Assembly (NCBI GenBank): GCA_963805455.1 | Contig: CAWDUJ010000001.1 | Coordinates: forward strand, 310,001-374,000 | Source of the DNA: VRUE01 sp963805455 | Lineage (GTDB): Bacteria; Actinomycetota; Thermoleophilia; Solirubrobacterales; 70-9 | Direction of reading: 5' to 3' | DNA: 64,000 nucleotides | Shown: positions 16,670 through 25,527 of the stretch, piece after piece | Numbering within the stretch: the stretch's first letter is position 1 | How the letters are laid out: each line of letters begins with the position of its first letter | Made by a program: the position numbers and the translations under genes | The notes under the pieces: generated by a model | What the model was told of the DNA's origin: nothing | The model's input: only the letters and a program-made list of their open reading frames with translations | Databases searched by the model: none

Positions 16670-17529
16670 GCCACCTCGAAGGACTCGAGCCGCTCGGCGA
16701 GTCGGTTCATCCCGCGCTCGCGAGCGGCCGCCGCGGCGCCCTGCCAATCGGTCGGGCGGTCGGCCGGGCGCTCGACCCCCGCGTCGCGGAGGGTCGCGAT
16801 GTCCTTGAAGGCGAGCAGCTCCTCGCGGGCATCGATCAGGGCGCCGCGAAGCTTCGGCCGCTGCTCGCGGATCGCGTTGTCGAGTACCTGCTCGAGGGAA
16901 CCGTGGCGGCGCAGGAGGTCGGCGGCGGTCTTCTCCCCGACCCCCTTGGCGCCGGGGATGCCATCGGAGGGGTCGCCGCGCAGGGCGATGAAGTCGGGGA
17001 CCTGGGACGGGTCGATGCCGTAGCGCTCGCGCACGCCCTCGGGCGTGACCTCTTCGGCGCCTTTGCCCCCGGTGCGGACATAGAGGACGGTCACCGACTC
17101 GTCCGCGCACTGGTACATGTCGCGGTCGCCGGTCAGCAGCAGTGCCCGGCCGCCCGCCTCGGTCTCGAGCCTTGCGTAGGTGCCGAGCAGGTCGTCGGCC
17201 TCGAGCGACTCGCTCCTCGCCACCGTCCAGTCGAAGGCCTCGAAGAACGCGCCGCAGTCGGCCCATTGCGGCGCCAGCTCGTCCGGCACGTCGTCGCGGT
17301 CGGCGTGGTAGGCCGGGAACAGCTCGGTCCGGTAGGAGGCGGCGTCGGGCCCGAAGCAGAGGACGACCGCGCGCGGCCGGTGAATTTCGACCTCGCGCAG
17401 GATCAGGTTGGCGGCGCCAAGCAGCGCGTTGACCGGCTTCCCGTCGGCGCCGACGATCGTTTTCGGCAGCGCGTAGAAGGCCCGAAACAGCATCGAGGGG
17501 GTGTCGACCGCGAGAAGGGGGGCGCTCAT
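16666..17529 (-). CDS. 5'-3' exonuclease (FEN/PolI N-terminal domain type)
   Basis: Stand-alone structure-specific 5' nuclease of 287 residues. Seen: LLAVDTPSMLFRAFYALP with the first metal aspartate, the ESLEADDLLGTYA and LLTGDRDMYQ acidic clusters, and the helix-hairpin-helix GDPSDGIPGAKGVGEKTAADLL. Such enzymes remove RNA primers and flaps in replication and repair. The start at ATG 17529 directly precedes the nuclease motif; TAGGGT ends 7 nt upstream, and longer upstream reading is not nuclease-like. It ends tail-to-tail with the FAD gene (4-bp overlap) and is divergent from the CMD gene with a 37-bp gap holding both -10 hexamers. Confidence 0.92.
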   Translation of the reverse strand: MSAPLLAVDTPSMLFRAFYALPKTIVGADGKPVNALLGAANLILREVEIHRPRAVVLCFGPDAASYRTELFPAYHADRDDVPDELAPQWADCGAFFEAFDWTVARSESLEADDLLGTYARLETEAGGRALLLTGDRDMYQCADESVTVLYVRTGGKGAEEVTPEGVRERYGIDPSQVPDFIALRGDPSDGIPGAKGVGEKTAADLLRRHGSLEQVLDNAIREQRPKLRGALIDAREELLAFKDIATLRDAGVERPADRPTDWQGAAAAARERGMNRLAERLESFEVA

Positions 17530-17566
17530 TCGAAACACCCTAGGCGCTGCGCTAGCGTCTCCCGGG

Positions 17567-18124
17567 ATGGGAGCAGGGAAGACGCCCCGGATCAGGCCTG
17601 GATCGCGCCGCCAGATCGGCCTCGTAAACGCTGGGATCGCAAGGTTGCTCGGCATCGCCACGGGCGGCCGCCCGCCGCGCATCTTCACCACCCTCGCCCG
17701 CCATCGGGGGTTGTTCCGGCGCTGGCTCTGGTTCGCGGGTGGGCTGATGCCCGGGGGCAGGCTGCCGCGGAAGGACACCGAGCTGGTGATCCTGCGCGTC
17801 GCCCACAACACCGGCTGCGAGTACGAGTGGGGCCATCACGAGCGGATCGGCAGGCGCGCCGGGCTCGGCGCCGAGGAGATCGATCGGGTACGCGACGGCG
17901 CCGAGGCGCCGGGCTGGTCGGCGCGGCGTTCGGTCCTGCTCAGCGCGGTCGACGAGCTTCACCAGGAGGGCGAAATAGGGGACGCCCTCTGGGAGAGGCT
18001 GTCGGGCGAGCTCGACGAGGTCGAGCTGATCGAGCTCTGCATGCTGGTCGGCCACTACGAGATGCTGGCGATGACCCTGAACACGCTCCGCGTCGAGCCC
18101 GAGCATCCCGTCGAGCGCCTGTGA
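17567..18124 (+). CDS. carboxymuconolactone decarboxylase family protein
   Basis: Protein of 185 residues. The CMD core is seen as LPRKDTELVILRVAHNTGCEYEWGHHERIGRRAGL, with one cysteine and the EWGHH cluster but without the CxxC pair of AhpD, so it is not an AhpD-type disulfide reductase. Probably a small enzyme of the CMD superfamily with unknown substrate. TAGCGT ends 8 nt before the ATG (leaderless layout). Its TGA overlaps the GTG of the following SDR gene by 4 bp, so the two form an operon. Confidence 0.85.
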   Translation: MGAGKTPRIRPGSRRQIGLVNAGIARLLGIATGGRPPRIFTTLARHRGLFRRWLWFAGGLMPGGRLPRKDTELVILRVAHNTGCEYEWGHHERIGRRAGLGAEEIDRVRDGAEAPGWSARRSVLLSAVDELHQEGEIGDALWERLSGELDEVELIELCMLVGHYEMLAMTLNTLRVEPEHPVERL

Positions 18125-18957
18125 AGGACCTCCGCGACCGGCGCTGTCTGATCACCGGCGCCGCCAGCGGCATCGGCCGGGCGACGGCGCTGGCCGCCTC
18201 GCGACGGGGAGCGGTGCTCCACCTGACCGACATCCAGCCGCTGGAGGATGTCGTCGGCGAGATCGAGCGCGGCGGCGGGCGGGTCGGTTCGGCGGGCGTC
18301 GCCGACATCGCCGACCACGACGCGGTCGTCGCCCTCGCGGCGGAGGTCCACCGCGAGCACGGCAGCATGGACGTGGTGATGAACATCGCCGGGGTCTCGA
18401 CCTGGGGCTCGATCGAGCGCCTCCGGCACAGCGACTGGGAGATGATGGTCGACGTCAACCTGATGGGGCCGATCAGCGTCCTCGAGTGCTTCGTGCCGCC
18501 GATGATCGAGGCGGGGCGCGGCGGTCACGTCGTCAACGTCTCCTCCGCCGCCGGCCTCTTCGGCCTCCCCTGGCACGCCGCCTACAGCGCCAGCAAGTTC
18601 GGCCTGCGCGGGGTCTCCGAGGTCCTGCGCTTCGACCTGCGGCGGCACCGGATCGGGGTCAGCCTGGTCTGCCCGGGAGCGGTGAGGACGCCGCTCGTCG
18701 ACTCGGTCGAGATCGTCGGCGTCGACCGGTCCGACCCGCGGATCCGGCGCGAGATCGCCCGCTTCGAGCGCCACGCGGTCAGCCCCGAGCGCGTCGCCGA
18801 TCGGATCATCGCCGGCATCGAGAAGGACCGCTACATGGTCTACACCTCGGCCGACACCAGGATCGGCCACTGGGTCCAGCGCAAGTTCGCGCTCCCCTAC
18901 GAGGCGACGATGCGGGTGCTCAACGACCGCTTCGTCGCCATCGCCGAGCGGCGCTGA
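18121..18957 (+). CDS. SDR family oxidoreductase
   Basis: Classical short-chain dehydrogenase of 278 residues: cofactor motif TGAASGIG at residues 13-20, NIAG (NNAG variant) in the middle, catalytic Ser in VNVSSAAG, and YSASKFG as the YxxxK motif. Aspartate in LTDIQP after strand 2 suggests NAD rather than NADP preference. The C-terminal extension with RYMVYTSADTR resembles SDRs acting on lipids or sterols. GTG start overlaps the CMD stop by 4 bp. Substrate unknown. Confidence 0.9.
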   Translation: MKDLRDRRCLITGAASGIGRATALAASRRGAVLHLTDIQPLEDVVGEIERGGGRVGSAGVADIADHDAVVALAAEVHREHGSMDVVMNIAGVSTWGSIERLRHSDWEMMVDVNLMGPISVLECFVPPMIEAGRGGHVVNVSSAAGLFGLPWHAAYSASKFGLRGVSEVLRFDLRRHRIGVSLVCPGAVRTPLVDSVEIVGVDRSDPRIRREIARFERHAVSPERVADRIIAGIEKDRYMVYTSADTRIGHWVQRKFALPYEATMRVLNDRFVAIAERR

Positions 18958-19009
18958 GCGCGGAGCGCGGGCCGGCGCGCGCTGTCCTCTAGGTTTGGGT
19001 GCTCTGAAC

Positions 19010-19063
19010 GCGGCGCGAGCAAGCGTCCATATCTGGTTCTTCGCGCCGCGAGCGAAGCGTGAA
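19010..19063 (+). repeat. 5' repeat family A, copy 2
   Basis: 54-bp element, 48 of 54 positions identical to 53928-53981 without gaps. It contains GCGAGCAAGCGTC, then ATCTGGTTCT, then the short hairpin TTCGCGC/GCGTGAA (19040-19046 with 19057-19063, one wobble pair). It ends 8 nt before the ATG of the ABC exporter ATPase, where a ribosome-binding site is expected but none is visible. Confidence 0.65.
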
Positions 19064-19071
19064 TATTTGAC

Positions 19072-19848
19072 ATGACCGAGCCCGCCCTCGACATCGAGAA
19101 TCTGGTCAAGACCTACCCGACCGGGGTCGAGGCTCTGCGCTCGGTTTCACTGCAGATCCAGCCCGGGGAGTTCTTCGGCCTGCTCGGCCCGAACGGGGCC
19201 GGCAAGTCGACGCTGATCCACTGCACGACCGGCCTCGCCCAGGTCACGTCGGGCTCGATCCGGACCTTCGGCCACGACGCGATCACCGACTACGAAGCCT
19301 CGCGCCTGTCGGTCGGCCTCGCTCCGCAGGAGCCGAACATCGACTGGTTCCTGACCGTCGAGGAGACGCTCGACTACCACGCCGGATACTTCGGGGTGCC
19401 GAAGCGCGAGCGGCGCGAGCGGGCCAAGGAACTGCTCGAGACCTTCTCGCTGACCGAGAAGCGCGACGAACGGACGCGGACCCTCTCCGGCGGGATGAAG
19501 CGACGACTGATCCTGGCGCGGGCGATGATGCACCGCCCGCGGCTCCTGATCCTCGACGAGCCGACCGCAGGCGTCGACGTCGAGCTGCGGCTCGAGCTCT
19601 GGCACTACGTTCAGCGGATCAACCAGGAGGGGACGACGATCCTGCTGACGACTCACTACATCGAGGAGGCCGAGCAGCTCTGCGACAAAATCGCCTTCAT
19701 CAACCACGGTGAGATCGTCGCCGAGGGCTCCAGCGAGGAGCTCTCCGCGAGCTTCGGCGTCGTCAACCTCGAGGACGCCTACCTGGCGCTGGTCGGCCGC
19801 AAGGAGCTCTCGCGGTCCCACATCGAGGTCGAGGAGGTGGAGGCGTGA
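19072..19848 (+). CDS. ABC-2 type exporter, ATP-binding subunit
   Basis: ATPase of 258 residues, NodI/DrrA-like. Walker A GPNGAGKST, Q-loop GLAPQEPNID, signature LSGGMKRR, Walker B LLILDEP and the H-loop TTHYIEEAE are all intact. It would energise the permease encoded next, overlapping by 4 bp. Substrate cannot be told from sequence; relatives export drugs, lipids or polysaccharides. The gene is preceded by repeat family A rather than a Shine-Dalgarno site, so its translation may depend on that element. Confidence 0.92.
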   Translation: MTEPALDIENLVKTYPTGVEALRSVSLQIQPGEFFGLLGPNGAGKSTLIHCTTGLAQVTSGSIRTFGHDAITDYEASRLSVGLAPQEPNIDWFLTVEETLDYHAGYFGVPKRERRERAKELLETFSLTEKRDERTRTLSGGMKRRLILARAMMHRPRLLILDEPTAGVDVELRLELWHYVQRINQEGTTILLTTHYIEEAEQLCDKIAFINHGEIVAEGSSEELSASFGVVNLEDAYLALVGRKELSRSHIEVEEVEA

Positions 19849-20615
19849 CCTCGTCGGCGAGGATCCGGTTCTACACCCTCTGGCGCCGCGAGGTCAGCCG
19901 CTTCATGAAGATCAAGAAACAGACGCTCGGGGGGCCGCTGCTCGAAACGTTCCTCTACATCTCGGTCTTCGGCGCCGCGCTCGGGTCGCGGATCAAGGAA
20001 CTGCACGGCATCGAATACATCGTCTTCGTCATCCCCGGCCTGATCATGATGTCTTGGTCGATCAACGCCTTCTCCAACAACTCCTCCTCGATCCTCCAGC
20101 AGAAATTCCAGGGGGCGATCCAGGACCAGCTCTCCTCTCCGGCGTCGCCGGCGGAGCTGCTGCTGGCGTTTTCGCTCGGCGGCTTCATGCGTGGGCTGAT
20201 CGTCGCCGGCCTGACCTTCGTCGTCGCCTCGATCCTCGTCGACCTCCCCGTCGACCACATCCTCGTCCTGATCCCGGGGCTGTTCCTGGTCGGGTTCTTC
20301 TTCTCCCAGCTCGGGGTCCTGATCGGGGTCCGCGCCGAACAGTTCGACGACGTCGCCTTCGCCCAGACCTTCATCCTCCAGCCCCTGATCTTCCTCGGCG
20401 GCGTCTTCTACTCGGCGACGCTGCTGCCGCAGCCGTTCGAGACCCTGACCCACTTCAACCCGATCTTCTACATGATCAACCTCGTCCGCTACGGGTTCCT
20501 CGGCTATACGGAAGTCAGCATTCCGCTCTCGCTCCTGGCGCTCGCCGGCGCAACCGCCGCTCTCTTCGTCGTCAACCTGCGCCTGTTCACGAGCGGCTAC
20601 CGCCTCCGCGCCTAG
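19845..20615 (+). CDS. ABC-2 type exporter, permease subunit
   Basis: Integral membrane protein of 256 residues with about six hydrophobic segments. Features of the ABC-2 family are the cytoplasmic N-terminus (TLWRREVSRFMKIK), the central QEKFQGAI-like coupling helix (QQKFQGAIQDQLSSPAS) and the C-terminal PLIFLGGVFYSATLLP motif. It pairs with the upstream ATPase as a dimeric exporter. GTG start overlapping the ATPase stop. Palindrome C starts immediately after the stop codon. Confidence 0.9.
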   Translation: MTSSARIRFYTLWRREVSRFMKIKKQTLGGPLLETFLYISVFGAALGSRIKELHGIEYIVFVIPGLIMMSWSINAFSNNSSSILQQKFQGAIQDQLSSPASPAELLLAFSLGGFMRGLIVAGLTFVVASILVDLPVDHILVLIPGLFLVGFFFSQLGVLIGVRAEQFDDVAFAQTFILQPLIFLGGVFYSATLLPQPFETLTHFNPIFYMINLVRYGFLGYTEVSIPLSLLALAGATAALFVVNLRLFTSGYRLRA

Positions 20616-20665
20616 GACGTGCCGGTTGTTAGGTACCCATAGTGGCCCCTAACTCCCGGCACGTC
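20616..20665. terminator. palindrome family C, copy 1
   Basis: 50-bp palindromic element directly after the exporter operon. Outer arms GACGTGCCGG (20616-20625) and CCGGCACGTC (20656-20665) are perfect; inside them GTTAGG pairs with CCTAAC. The core TACCCATAGTGGCCCCTAA recurs in inverted orientation at 55763-55812. No U-tract follows. The remaining stretch to 20761 shows nothing I can identify. Confidence 0.5.
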
Positions 20666-20761
20666 TCGATTCAGGGGCCGTCGAGGGTGGCTATCTCGAA
20701 CGAAGGCTCTCGCTGACCCAGGCCAGGCAGCCGGCGCTGCCTGGGACGACAGGCGCCGCGA

Positions 20762-22309
20762 TCACTCGCCTTCGGCGAGGCGCTGCACCTGCGGCAGGTG
20801 GATCTCCTGCAGGTATGTGTCCCAGTCGATCGCGGCCGTGTCGAAGGAGAGCTCGGCGCGGTCGGCCTCCGAGAGCAGTTCCCCCAGCCGGCAGGCATTG
20901 GCGTCGTCGAAGACGCAGTCGAGTTCGGTGTAGGCGCCGTAGATCTTCACCATCCGCGTCACCCGTTCCGAGAGGGAGCGGGCGGAGCGCAGCATCCGCT
21001 CCTGGGGGAGGTGGATCGGGGAGGCCATTGCGATCCGCGCCGCCGTGCCGACCAGGCGCTCGCGGGCGATGGTCCGCCGCAGCGCGACCTTACGGTGGAC
21101 GAACTTCAGGGTGCCGATCTTGATCGGCGACCCGTTGCGGCCGGAGAGCGGTCTGGAGAGGAAGTACTCCCGGATCTCCTCGGCAAGCCGCCCGATCGAG
21201 AGCGGGTTGCGGGCGCTGCTGGCGATTGCGATCGTCCGCAGGCCGTCCTCGGGCGGATGGGCGGCGGCGACGACGCAGGCGTTGGCGACGAGGTCGACGG
21301 GGACGATGTCGATCACGTTCGTCGCGTGACCGGGGAGGTGGGTGAGGCCGCGCGAGGCGTAGGCGAGGATCAGCGGGTCGGCGACCTTGATCCCCTCGAG
21401 CCAGCCGGGGCTGGGGCGCTCGAGCGCGGACTCGATGATCGTCGGTCGGATCACGGTGGTCGGCGCGGAGTGCTCGGCGACGAGGCGCTCGCCGAGGGCC
21501 TTTGAGAGCGCGTAGGTGTCGGGCCAGCCGAGCTCGATCGCGTAGCGCCGGCTCCGGCGCGAGAGCTTCTCCCGGACCCAGCGCCGCCGCAGCTCCTCGG
21601 CGCGCTGCGAGGCGTCGATTTCGGGGCGCCTGCCGGCGTCCCTCTCCGCGGCCTTCGCGAACTCGGCCCGCCGCTGCTCCTCGATCGACTCGCGCTCGAG
21701 CTCTTCGCGCCAGCCGCGGGCGGTGGCGTAGAGCTCCTCGGTGTCGAGGCCCTCGAGCGCGTGGTGCGAAACACCGTCCTCGAGGACCCGCCCCGAGTCG
21801 CGGTCCGCCACGTATGCGGTCGAGACGTGGACGAGCACGGGCTCGGAGCCGCTGTCGCGCAGCCGTCGCAGCAGCCGGGCCGGGCCGAAGGCGTTGAGTG
21901 CGAGGGCATCGTCGAGCGCCTCCTCGAAGGAGACCGTGGCGGCGCAATGGATCACGGTGTCGATCCCGGTCAGCGCCTCGGTCGGCTTATCGTCGAGGCC
22001 GTCGATCTCGAGGTCGCCGCGCAGCGCCCGGATCCGGCCCGAGTCGAGCTTGGCGCGGATCTCCTCCGCGGGCAGGTCGTCGAAGCACTCGTTCGAGAGG
22101 ACGCCCTTGAGCCGATCGGTCGCGGTCGCGCCGCCCGGCGCCCGCAGCAGGACGACGATCTGCTCGATGTCGGGGGCGCTGCGCAGGAGCGTCGCCAGAA
22201 CCGCCTTGCCGACGAAGCCCGAGGCCCCGGTCAGCAGCAGCTTTCGCCCGGCGAGTCGATCTCGCACCCGCTCGGTGGCGGTCGTCGCGGTGGTGCCCTC
22301 CCGACTCAC
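20762..22309 (-). CDS. fatty acyl-CoA reductase-like SDR (male-sterility NAD-binding domain)
   Basis: Extended SDR of 515 residues. N-terminal LLTGASGFVGKAVLATLL is the NAD(P) motif; DTVIHCAATVSFEEALDDALALNAFGP and DTYALSKALGE (YxxxK) match the fatty acyl-CoA reductase group that reduces acyl-CoA to aldehyde or alcohol. It has a charged insert around residues 195-255, rich in Glu and Arg (EEQRRAEFAKAAERD). The C-terminal ~120 residues are a separate soluble domain. GTG start; TAGAAT ends 7 nt upstream. The LytM gene lies upstream on the same strand but the promoter hexamer suggests independent transcription. Confidence 0.8.
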   Translation of the reverse strand: MSREGTTATTATERVRDRLAGRKLLLTGASGFVGKAVLATLLRSAPDIEQIVVLLRAPGGATATDRLKGVLSNECFDDLPAEEIRAKLDSGRIRALRGDLEIDGLDDKPTEALTGIDTVIHCAATVSFEEALDDALALNAFGPARLLRRLRDSGSEPVLVHVSTAYVADRDSGRVLEDGVSHHALEGLDTEELYATARGWREELERESIEEQRRAEFAKAAERDAGRRPEIDASQRAEELRRRWVREKLSRRSRRYAIELGWPDTYALSKALGERLVAEHSAPTTVIRPTIIESALERPSPGWLEGIKVADPLILAYASRGLTHLPGHATNVIDIVPVDLVANACVVAAAHPPEDGLRTIAIASSARNPLSIGRLAEEIREYFLSRPLSGRNGSPIKIGTLKFVHRKVALRRTIARERLVGTAARIAMASPIHLPQERMLRSARSLSERVTRMVKIYGAYTELDCVFDDANACRLGELLSEADRAELSFDTAAIDWDTYLQEIHLPQVQRLAEGE

Positions 22310-22351
22310 CGCGCCGATTCTAGGACCAGGCGGGCTGGCCGATCGGCCAGC

Positions 22352-23365
22352 TCAGGGGCACAGCCGCTCGCGGGCGATCCAGTCGGAGTCGGGCGGGGGC
22401 GATCCGGCGGGATGCCGGCCGCCGCCGGCGCACTCCTGCGGCCCGAGGCCGCCGGGCGGTCGCCTCGGGCCCGAGGCGACCGCGGAGAGCAGCAGCGGCA
22501 CCGGGTTGATCGGGGTGTCGTAGTGGCGGATCTCGAAGTGCAGGTGGGGGCCGGTCGAGTCGCCGGTCGACCCTACGTATCCGATCCGGGTCCCGCCGAC
22601 CACCTGCTGCCCGACCGAGGTCGTGATCGATGAGAGGTGGCCATACCAGGTCGTGTAGCCGAGCCGGTGCTGGATCACGACGAGGTTGCCGTAGCCGCCG
22701 TAGTTGTGGGCGGCGTAGATCGTCGTCCCGCGGCCGGCGGCGCCGATCGGGGTCCCGTAGGCCTCGGGGAAGTCGACGCCCTGGTGGCGGTGGTCTCGGC
22801 GCGGCGCCCCGAACCCATCGCCGATCGGGCCCGGAACCGGGCGCAGGAAGCTGATCGGGCCGCTTGGAACCTCACTTCCGGCCGTGCTGCCTCCACCCAG
22901 GACGCGGATCGTCTGCGGGCCGGCGAGCCCGTCGACGGCGATGCCCGCCAGGTCCTGGGCGCGCTCGACCGCGCTGCGGGTCAGCGGCCCGAACATGCCG
23001 TCGGCCCTACCGGGGCCGTCACCGGCGCGCTGGAGCAGGAACTGGAGCGCGGCAACGTCCCAGCCCCGATCCCCGCGTCGCATCACCCGGCTTCCGAGCC
23101 CAGGCCCGCCCCGCCAGCCGAGGGCCCGCCGCGTCCGCGGCCCGGCGATCCCGTCGACGTGGAGGCCGCGGCGGCGCTGGAAGGCGACGATCCCGTGCCG
23201 GGTCAGCGGCCCCCGGACCCCGTCGACGAGGCCGCTGTAGAGGTGCAGCTGCTTCAGCGCCGACTGCAGCGCCGCGACGTGGGCGGGTGTGCTCGCGGTC
23301 GCGGGCGCGGCGGCAACGACGGCGATGACCAGCGCCGCCACGCCGATTCCTCGGATCGGGCGCAC
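22352..23365 (-). CDS. secreted LytM/M23 metallopeptidase with peptidoglycan-binding domains
   Basis: Cell-wall hydrolase of 337 residues. A signal peptide (IGVAALVIAVVAAAPATAS) is followed by two PG_binding_1 repeats (about residues 30-85 and 95-155, each with the DGxxGPxT pattern) and an M23 domain with zinc ligands in HRHQGVDFP (His, Asp) and HLHFE. The catalytic site is therefore complete, and the enzyme should cleave peptide cross-links outside the cell. The Pro/Gly-rich tail is unstructured. GTG start at 23365 directly before the signal peptide. Confidence 0.9.
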   Translation of the reverse strand: MRPIRGIGVAALVIAVVAAAPATASTPAHVAALQSALKQLHLYSGLVDGVRGPLTRHGIVAFQRRRGLHVDGIAGPRTRRALGWRGGPGLGSRVMRRGDRGWDVAALQFLLQRAGDGPGRADGMFGPLTRSAVERAQDLAGIAVDGLAGPQTIRVLGGGSTAGSEVPSGPISFLRPVPGPIGDGFGAPRRDHRHQGVDFPEAYGTPIGAAGRGTTIYAAHNYGGYGNLVVIQHRLGYTTWYGHLSSITTSVGQQVVGGTRIGYVGSTGDSTGPHLHFEIRHYDTPINPVPLLLSAVASGPRRPPGGLGPQECAGGGRHPAGSPPPDSDWIARERLCP

Positions 23366-23371
23366 CCAATA

Positions 23372-23563
23372 CTAGGTAGCAGCTCTGCGGCGCTCCTCTG
23401 CAACTTCGATCTCATCGGCGTCGAGCACGGCCCAGCCGACCCGCTCCACCAGCTGCGCGGAGAAATGGTCGGACTCGAGGTCACTGAGGACGATTCGCTC
23501 CCGGTATACGACGGCGCTCTCGGATTTCTCGGGGACGTCGGTCACTACGAGAATCTGCGGCAT
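23372..23563 (-). CDS. small hypothetical protein
   Basis: Protein of 63 residues (MPQILVVTDVPEKSESAVVY...), soluble, mixed charge. Not recognised; the N-terminus resembles small actinobacterial proteins of unknown function. The ATG at 23563 is chosen over upstream starts because it has an excellent GAGGAGG site 5-6 nt before it. It ends 6 bp before the LytM gene on the same strand and is probably co-transcribed. Confidence 0.6.
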   Translation of the reverse strand: MPQILVVTDVPEKSESAVVYRERIVLSDLESDHFSAQLVERVGWAVLDADEIEVAEERRRAAT

Positions 23564-23635
23564 TGTTCCTCCTCGGTCGAGTGCACCCCGAGGGTCCTCG
23601 CCACACGTTGGTCGCCAGTCAAAATTCAGTAAAAA

Positions 23636-23664
23636 TTGGCTCAATCGCGAGGCTCACCTAGACT
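23636..23664 (+). promoter_or_regulatory. promoter of the secreted propeller gene
   Basis: TTGGCT (23636-23641), 17-bp spacer, TAGACT (23659-23664). Each hexamer matches four of six consensus bases. Transcription would start about 7 nt later, at or one base before the GTG at 23672, giving a leaderless mRNA; this also supports that GTG over the TTG at 23636, which is inside the -35. Confidence 0.5.
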
Positions 23665-23671
23665 GTCCCCG

Positions 23672-25018
23672 GTGACCCCTCGCACTATCGCCCTGACGAT
23701 TGCCGTGGCCCTGGCTTCGCTGCTGGCCCTATGCGGCTCGGCCTCCGCCGCCCCCGCCGTCGACGGCCAATTCCCGGTTCCGACCTTCAACACCAACAGC
23801 AAACTCGTCGCCGGTCCCGACGGGAACATCTGGCTTGACATCACCGAAGACGAATTCGACGTCGCCAAGGTCAACCCGACGAGTGGCGCCTTTGAAAAAT
23901 TTGAAATCGCAGAAATCGATGACCCCGCCGGGATTGCGGTCGGGCCCGAAGGCAAGATCTGGGTCACCGACACCAACAAGGTCGCGTCCTTCTCGCCCTC
24001 GGACCCGGAAGGAACCGACAAAAAGTTCACGATCAACGACGTCACCAGCGGCAACCCCATCGTCGCCGGCCCCGACGGTCAGATGTGGGTCGCGGCGAGC
24101 GAAAAGCTCGTTCACTTCTCTCCCGCCGACCCCGAAGGCCAAGAGTCGTTCTTCCCGGTCGCCGGGATGGCTCCGAAAGACATCGATGTCGCCGGCCAGC
24201 TCCTGGTCATCGCCGAATTCGGGCCGCGGATCGTGACGATGACGACCACGGGGGACCAAAAAGACTTCGTGATCGGGCACAAAAACAACCTCGATGAACA
24301 GGTCGGCGCATCGCAGGGCGTCGCCGGCGCTCCGAGCGGGCAGATCGCGTACTCCGACCCGGGGGCGAACCCGGAGGGGGTGGGCCTGATCACCCCGCCG
24401 AACCCTGCCCAGGAGTTCGAACGCGACGGTGACCCGTTCGGCGTCGCCTTCGGATCCGATGGCGCGTTCTGGGTCACGCTCTCGGGCGCCGAACCGACCG
24501 TCCTTCCCGGGGCCGAGAGAGTGACGTCGACCGGTGAGCACACCTATCTCGGCGGGGTCAAAGAAAAATTCGTCCCTCGCCAGATCGCCCCAGGCCCGAA
24601 CAACACGATGTGGATGACCGCCGAAAAGAACGAACTTCCCAACGAATACGAGGTCGTCAGGATCAGCGGCCTCGAACCGCCGGTGACGGCGCCGATCAGC
24701 GCGACGAAACCGAAAGCGCCCGAGACGAAGATCGGCAAGGGGCCGAAGAAGACGGTCAAGACCAAAGGCAAACGCGCCAAGGTCACCTTCCGTTTCAGCT
24801 CCTCGACCGCCGGCGCGACTTTCGAGTGCGCCCTCGTGACGATCAAGAAGGGCAAGGGCAAGAAAACCCGGAAGCCGAAGTTCAAGGGCTGCAAGTCGCC
24901 GAAGAAGCTGAGCCTGAAGCCTGGGAAGTACCGCTTCAGCGTCCGCGCGGTCGCCGCCGGGGTCGTCGACCCATCACCGGCGACGAAAGCCTTCAAGGTC
25001 GTTCACGTCAAGAACTGA
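23672..25018 (+). CDS. secreted beta-propeller protein (virginiamycin B lyase/NHL-like repeats)
   Basis: Protein of 448 residues. Signal peptide (IALTIAVALASLLALCGSASA), then repeated blades with the signatures LVAGPDGNIWLDI, IAVGPEGKIWVTD, IVAGPDGQMWVAA, VAFGSDGAFWVTL and IAPGPNNTMWMTA, i.e. Vgb-like GPDGxxW repeats. A Lys-rich linker follows, then a C-terminal beta domain with a likely disulfide (FECAL...FKGCKSP). Probably surface or extracellular; enzymatic activity not established. 18 of 26 Glu codons are GAA, in contrast to neighbouring cytoplasmic genes. Start GTG 23672, leaderless by promoter geometry. Confidence 0.8.
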   Translation: MTPRTIALTIAVALASLLALCGSASAAPAVDGQFPVPTFNTNSKLVAGPDGNIWLDITEDEFDVAKVNPTSGAFEKFEIAEIDDPAGIAVGPEGKIWVTDTNKVASFSPSDPEGTDKKFTINDVTSGNPIVAGPDGQMWVAASEKLVHFSPADPEGQESFFPVAGMAPKDIDVAGQLLVIAEFGPRIVTMTTTGDQKDFVIGHKNNLDEQVGASQGVAGAPSGQIAYSDPGANPEGVGLITPPNPAQEFERDGDPFGVAFGSDGAFWVTLSGAEPTVLPGAERVTSTGEHTYLGGVKEKFVPRQIAPGPNNTMWMTAEKNELPNEYEVVRISGLEPPVTAPISATKPKAPETKIGKGPKKTVKTKGKRAKVTFRFSSSTAGATFECALVTIKKGKGKKTRKPKFKGCKSPKKLSLKPGKYRFSVRAVAAGVVDPSPATKAFKVVHVKN

Positions 25019-25412
25019 GGCCGCGCTCGGTCATCTGGACGATCGGGATCGTCCGGCCGGTTCTTGCCGCTTCGCGGCGGTAGGCCGCATAGGGCGCAAA
25101 GACGTTGTCGGCGAGCGCCCAGAGCCTCCTCCGTTCGGCCTCGTCCTCGACGACCGTCGCCCGCATCGGGACCCCGCCGAAGGTGACGTCCGGATCGGCG
25201 ACGAGGTTGTGGAACCAGGCCGGGTTGTGGTCGAGGCCCATCTTCGAGGCGACGATCGTCACCCACTCCCCATCGTGGAAGTAGATGACCGCGTTGCTCC
25301 GCAACGCCCCGCTTCTTGCGCCCCGGGTCTCGAGCAGGGCGGTGGGGAGGACCAGGCCCATTCCCAGCCGACCGCCGGTCGCCCGCATCAGCCACGGGTC
25401 GACCTTCCACAT
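25008..25412 (-). CDS. deazaflavin (F420)-dependent nitroreductase-family protein
   Basis: Member of the DDN family: ETRGARSGALRSNAVIYFHDGEWVTIVASKMGLDHNPAWFHNLVADPDV is the characteristic F420-binding half-barrel pattern. From ATG 25412 it has 134 residues. Reading stays open and protein-like for a further 37 codons (RRLKHVDPSRPRGLLSRAY), back to a CTG at 25523 with no ATG/GTG/TTG, so the true start may be upstream and coupled to the preceding gene that ends at 25528. The family reduces quinones and nitro compounds with F420H2. It overlaps the propeller gene by 11 bp tail-to-tail. Confidence 0.85.
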   Translation of the reverse strand: MWKVDPWLMRATGGRLGMGLVLPTALLETRGARSGALRSNAVIYFHDGEWVTIVASKMGLDHNPAWFHNLVADPDVTFGGVPMRATVVEDEAERRRLWALADNVFAPYAAYRREAARTGRTIPIVQMTERGLSS

Positions 25413-25527
25413 CAGACGCGACGAGAGGAACCTCCCAAGCCGGGTGTTGGCAAGCGCGGCGTACGCGCGGCTGAGTAGGCCGCGCGGCCGGCTCGGGTCG
25501 ACGTGCTTCAGCCGCCTGGCCAGATCC

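Noticed and set aside
17530..17811. Longer N-terminus of the 5'-3' exonuclease
   Set aside because: The extra upstream residues are antisense to the CMD gene and unlike any nuclease; the nuclease motif begins right after ATG 17529.
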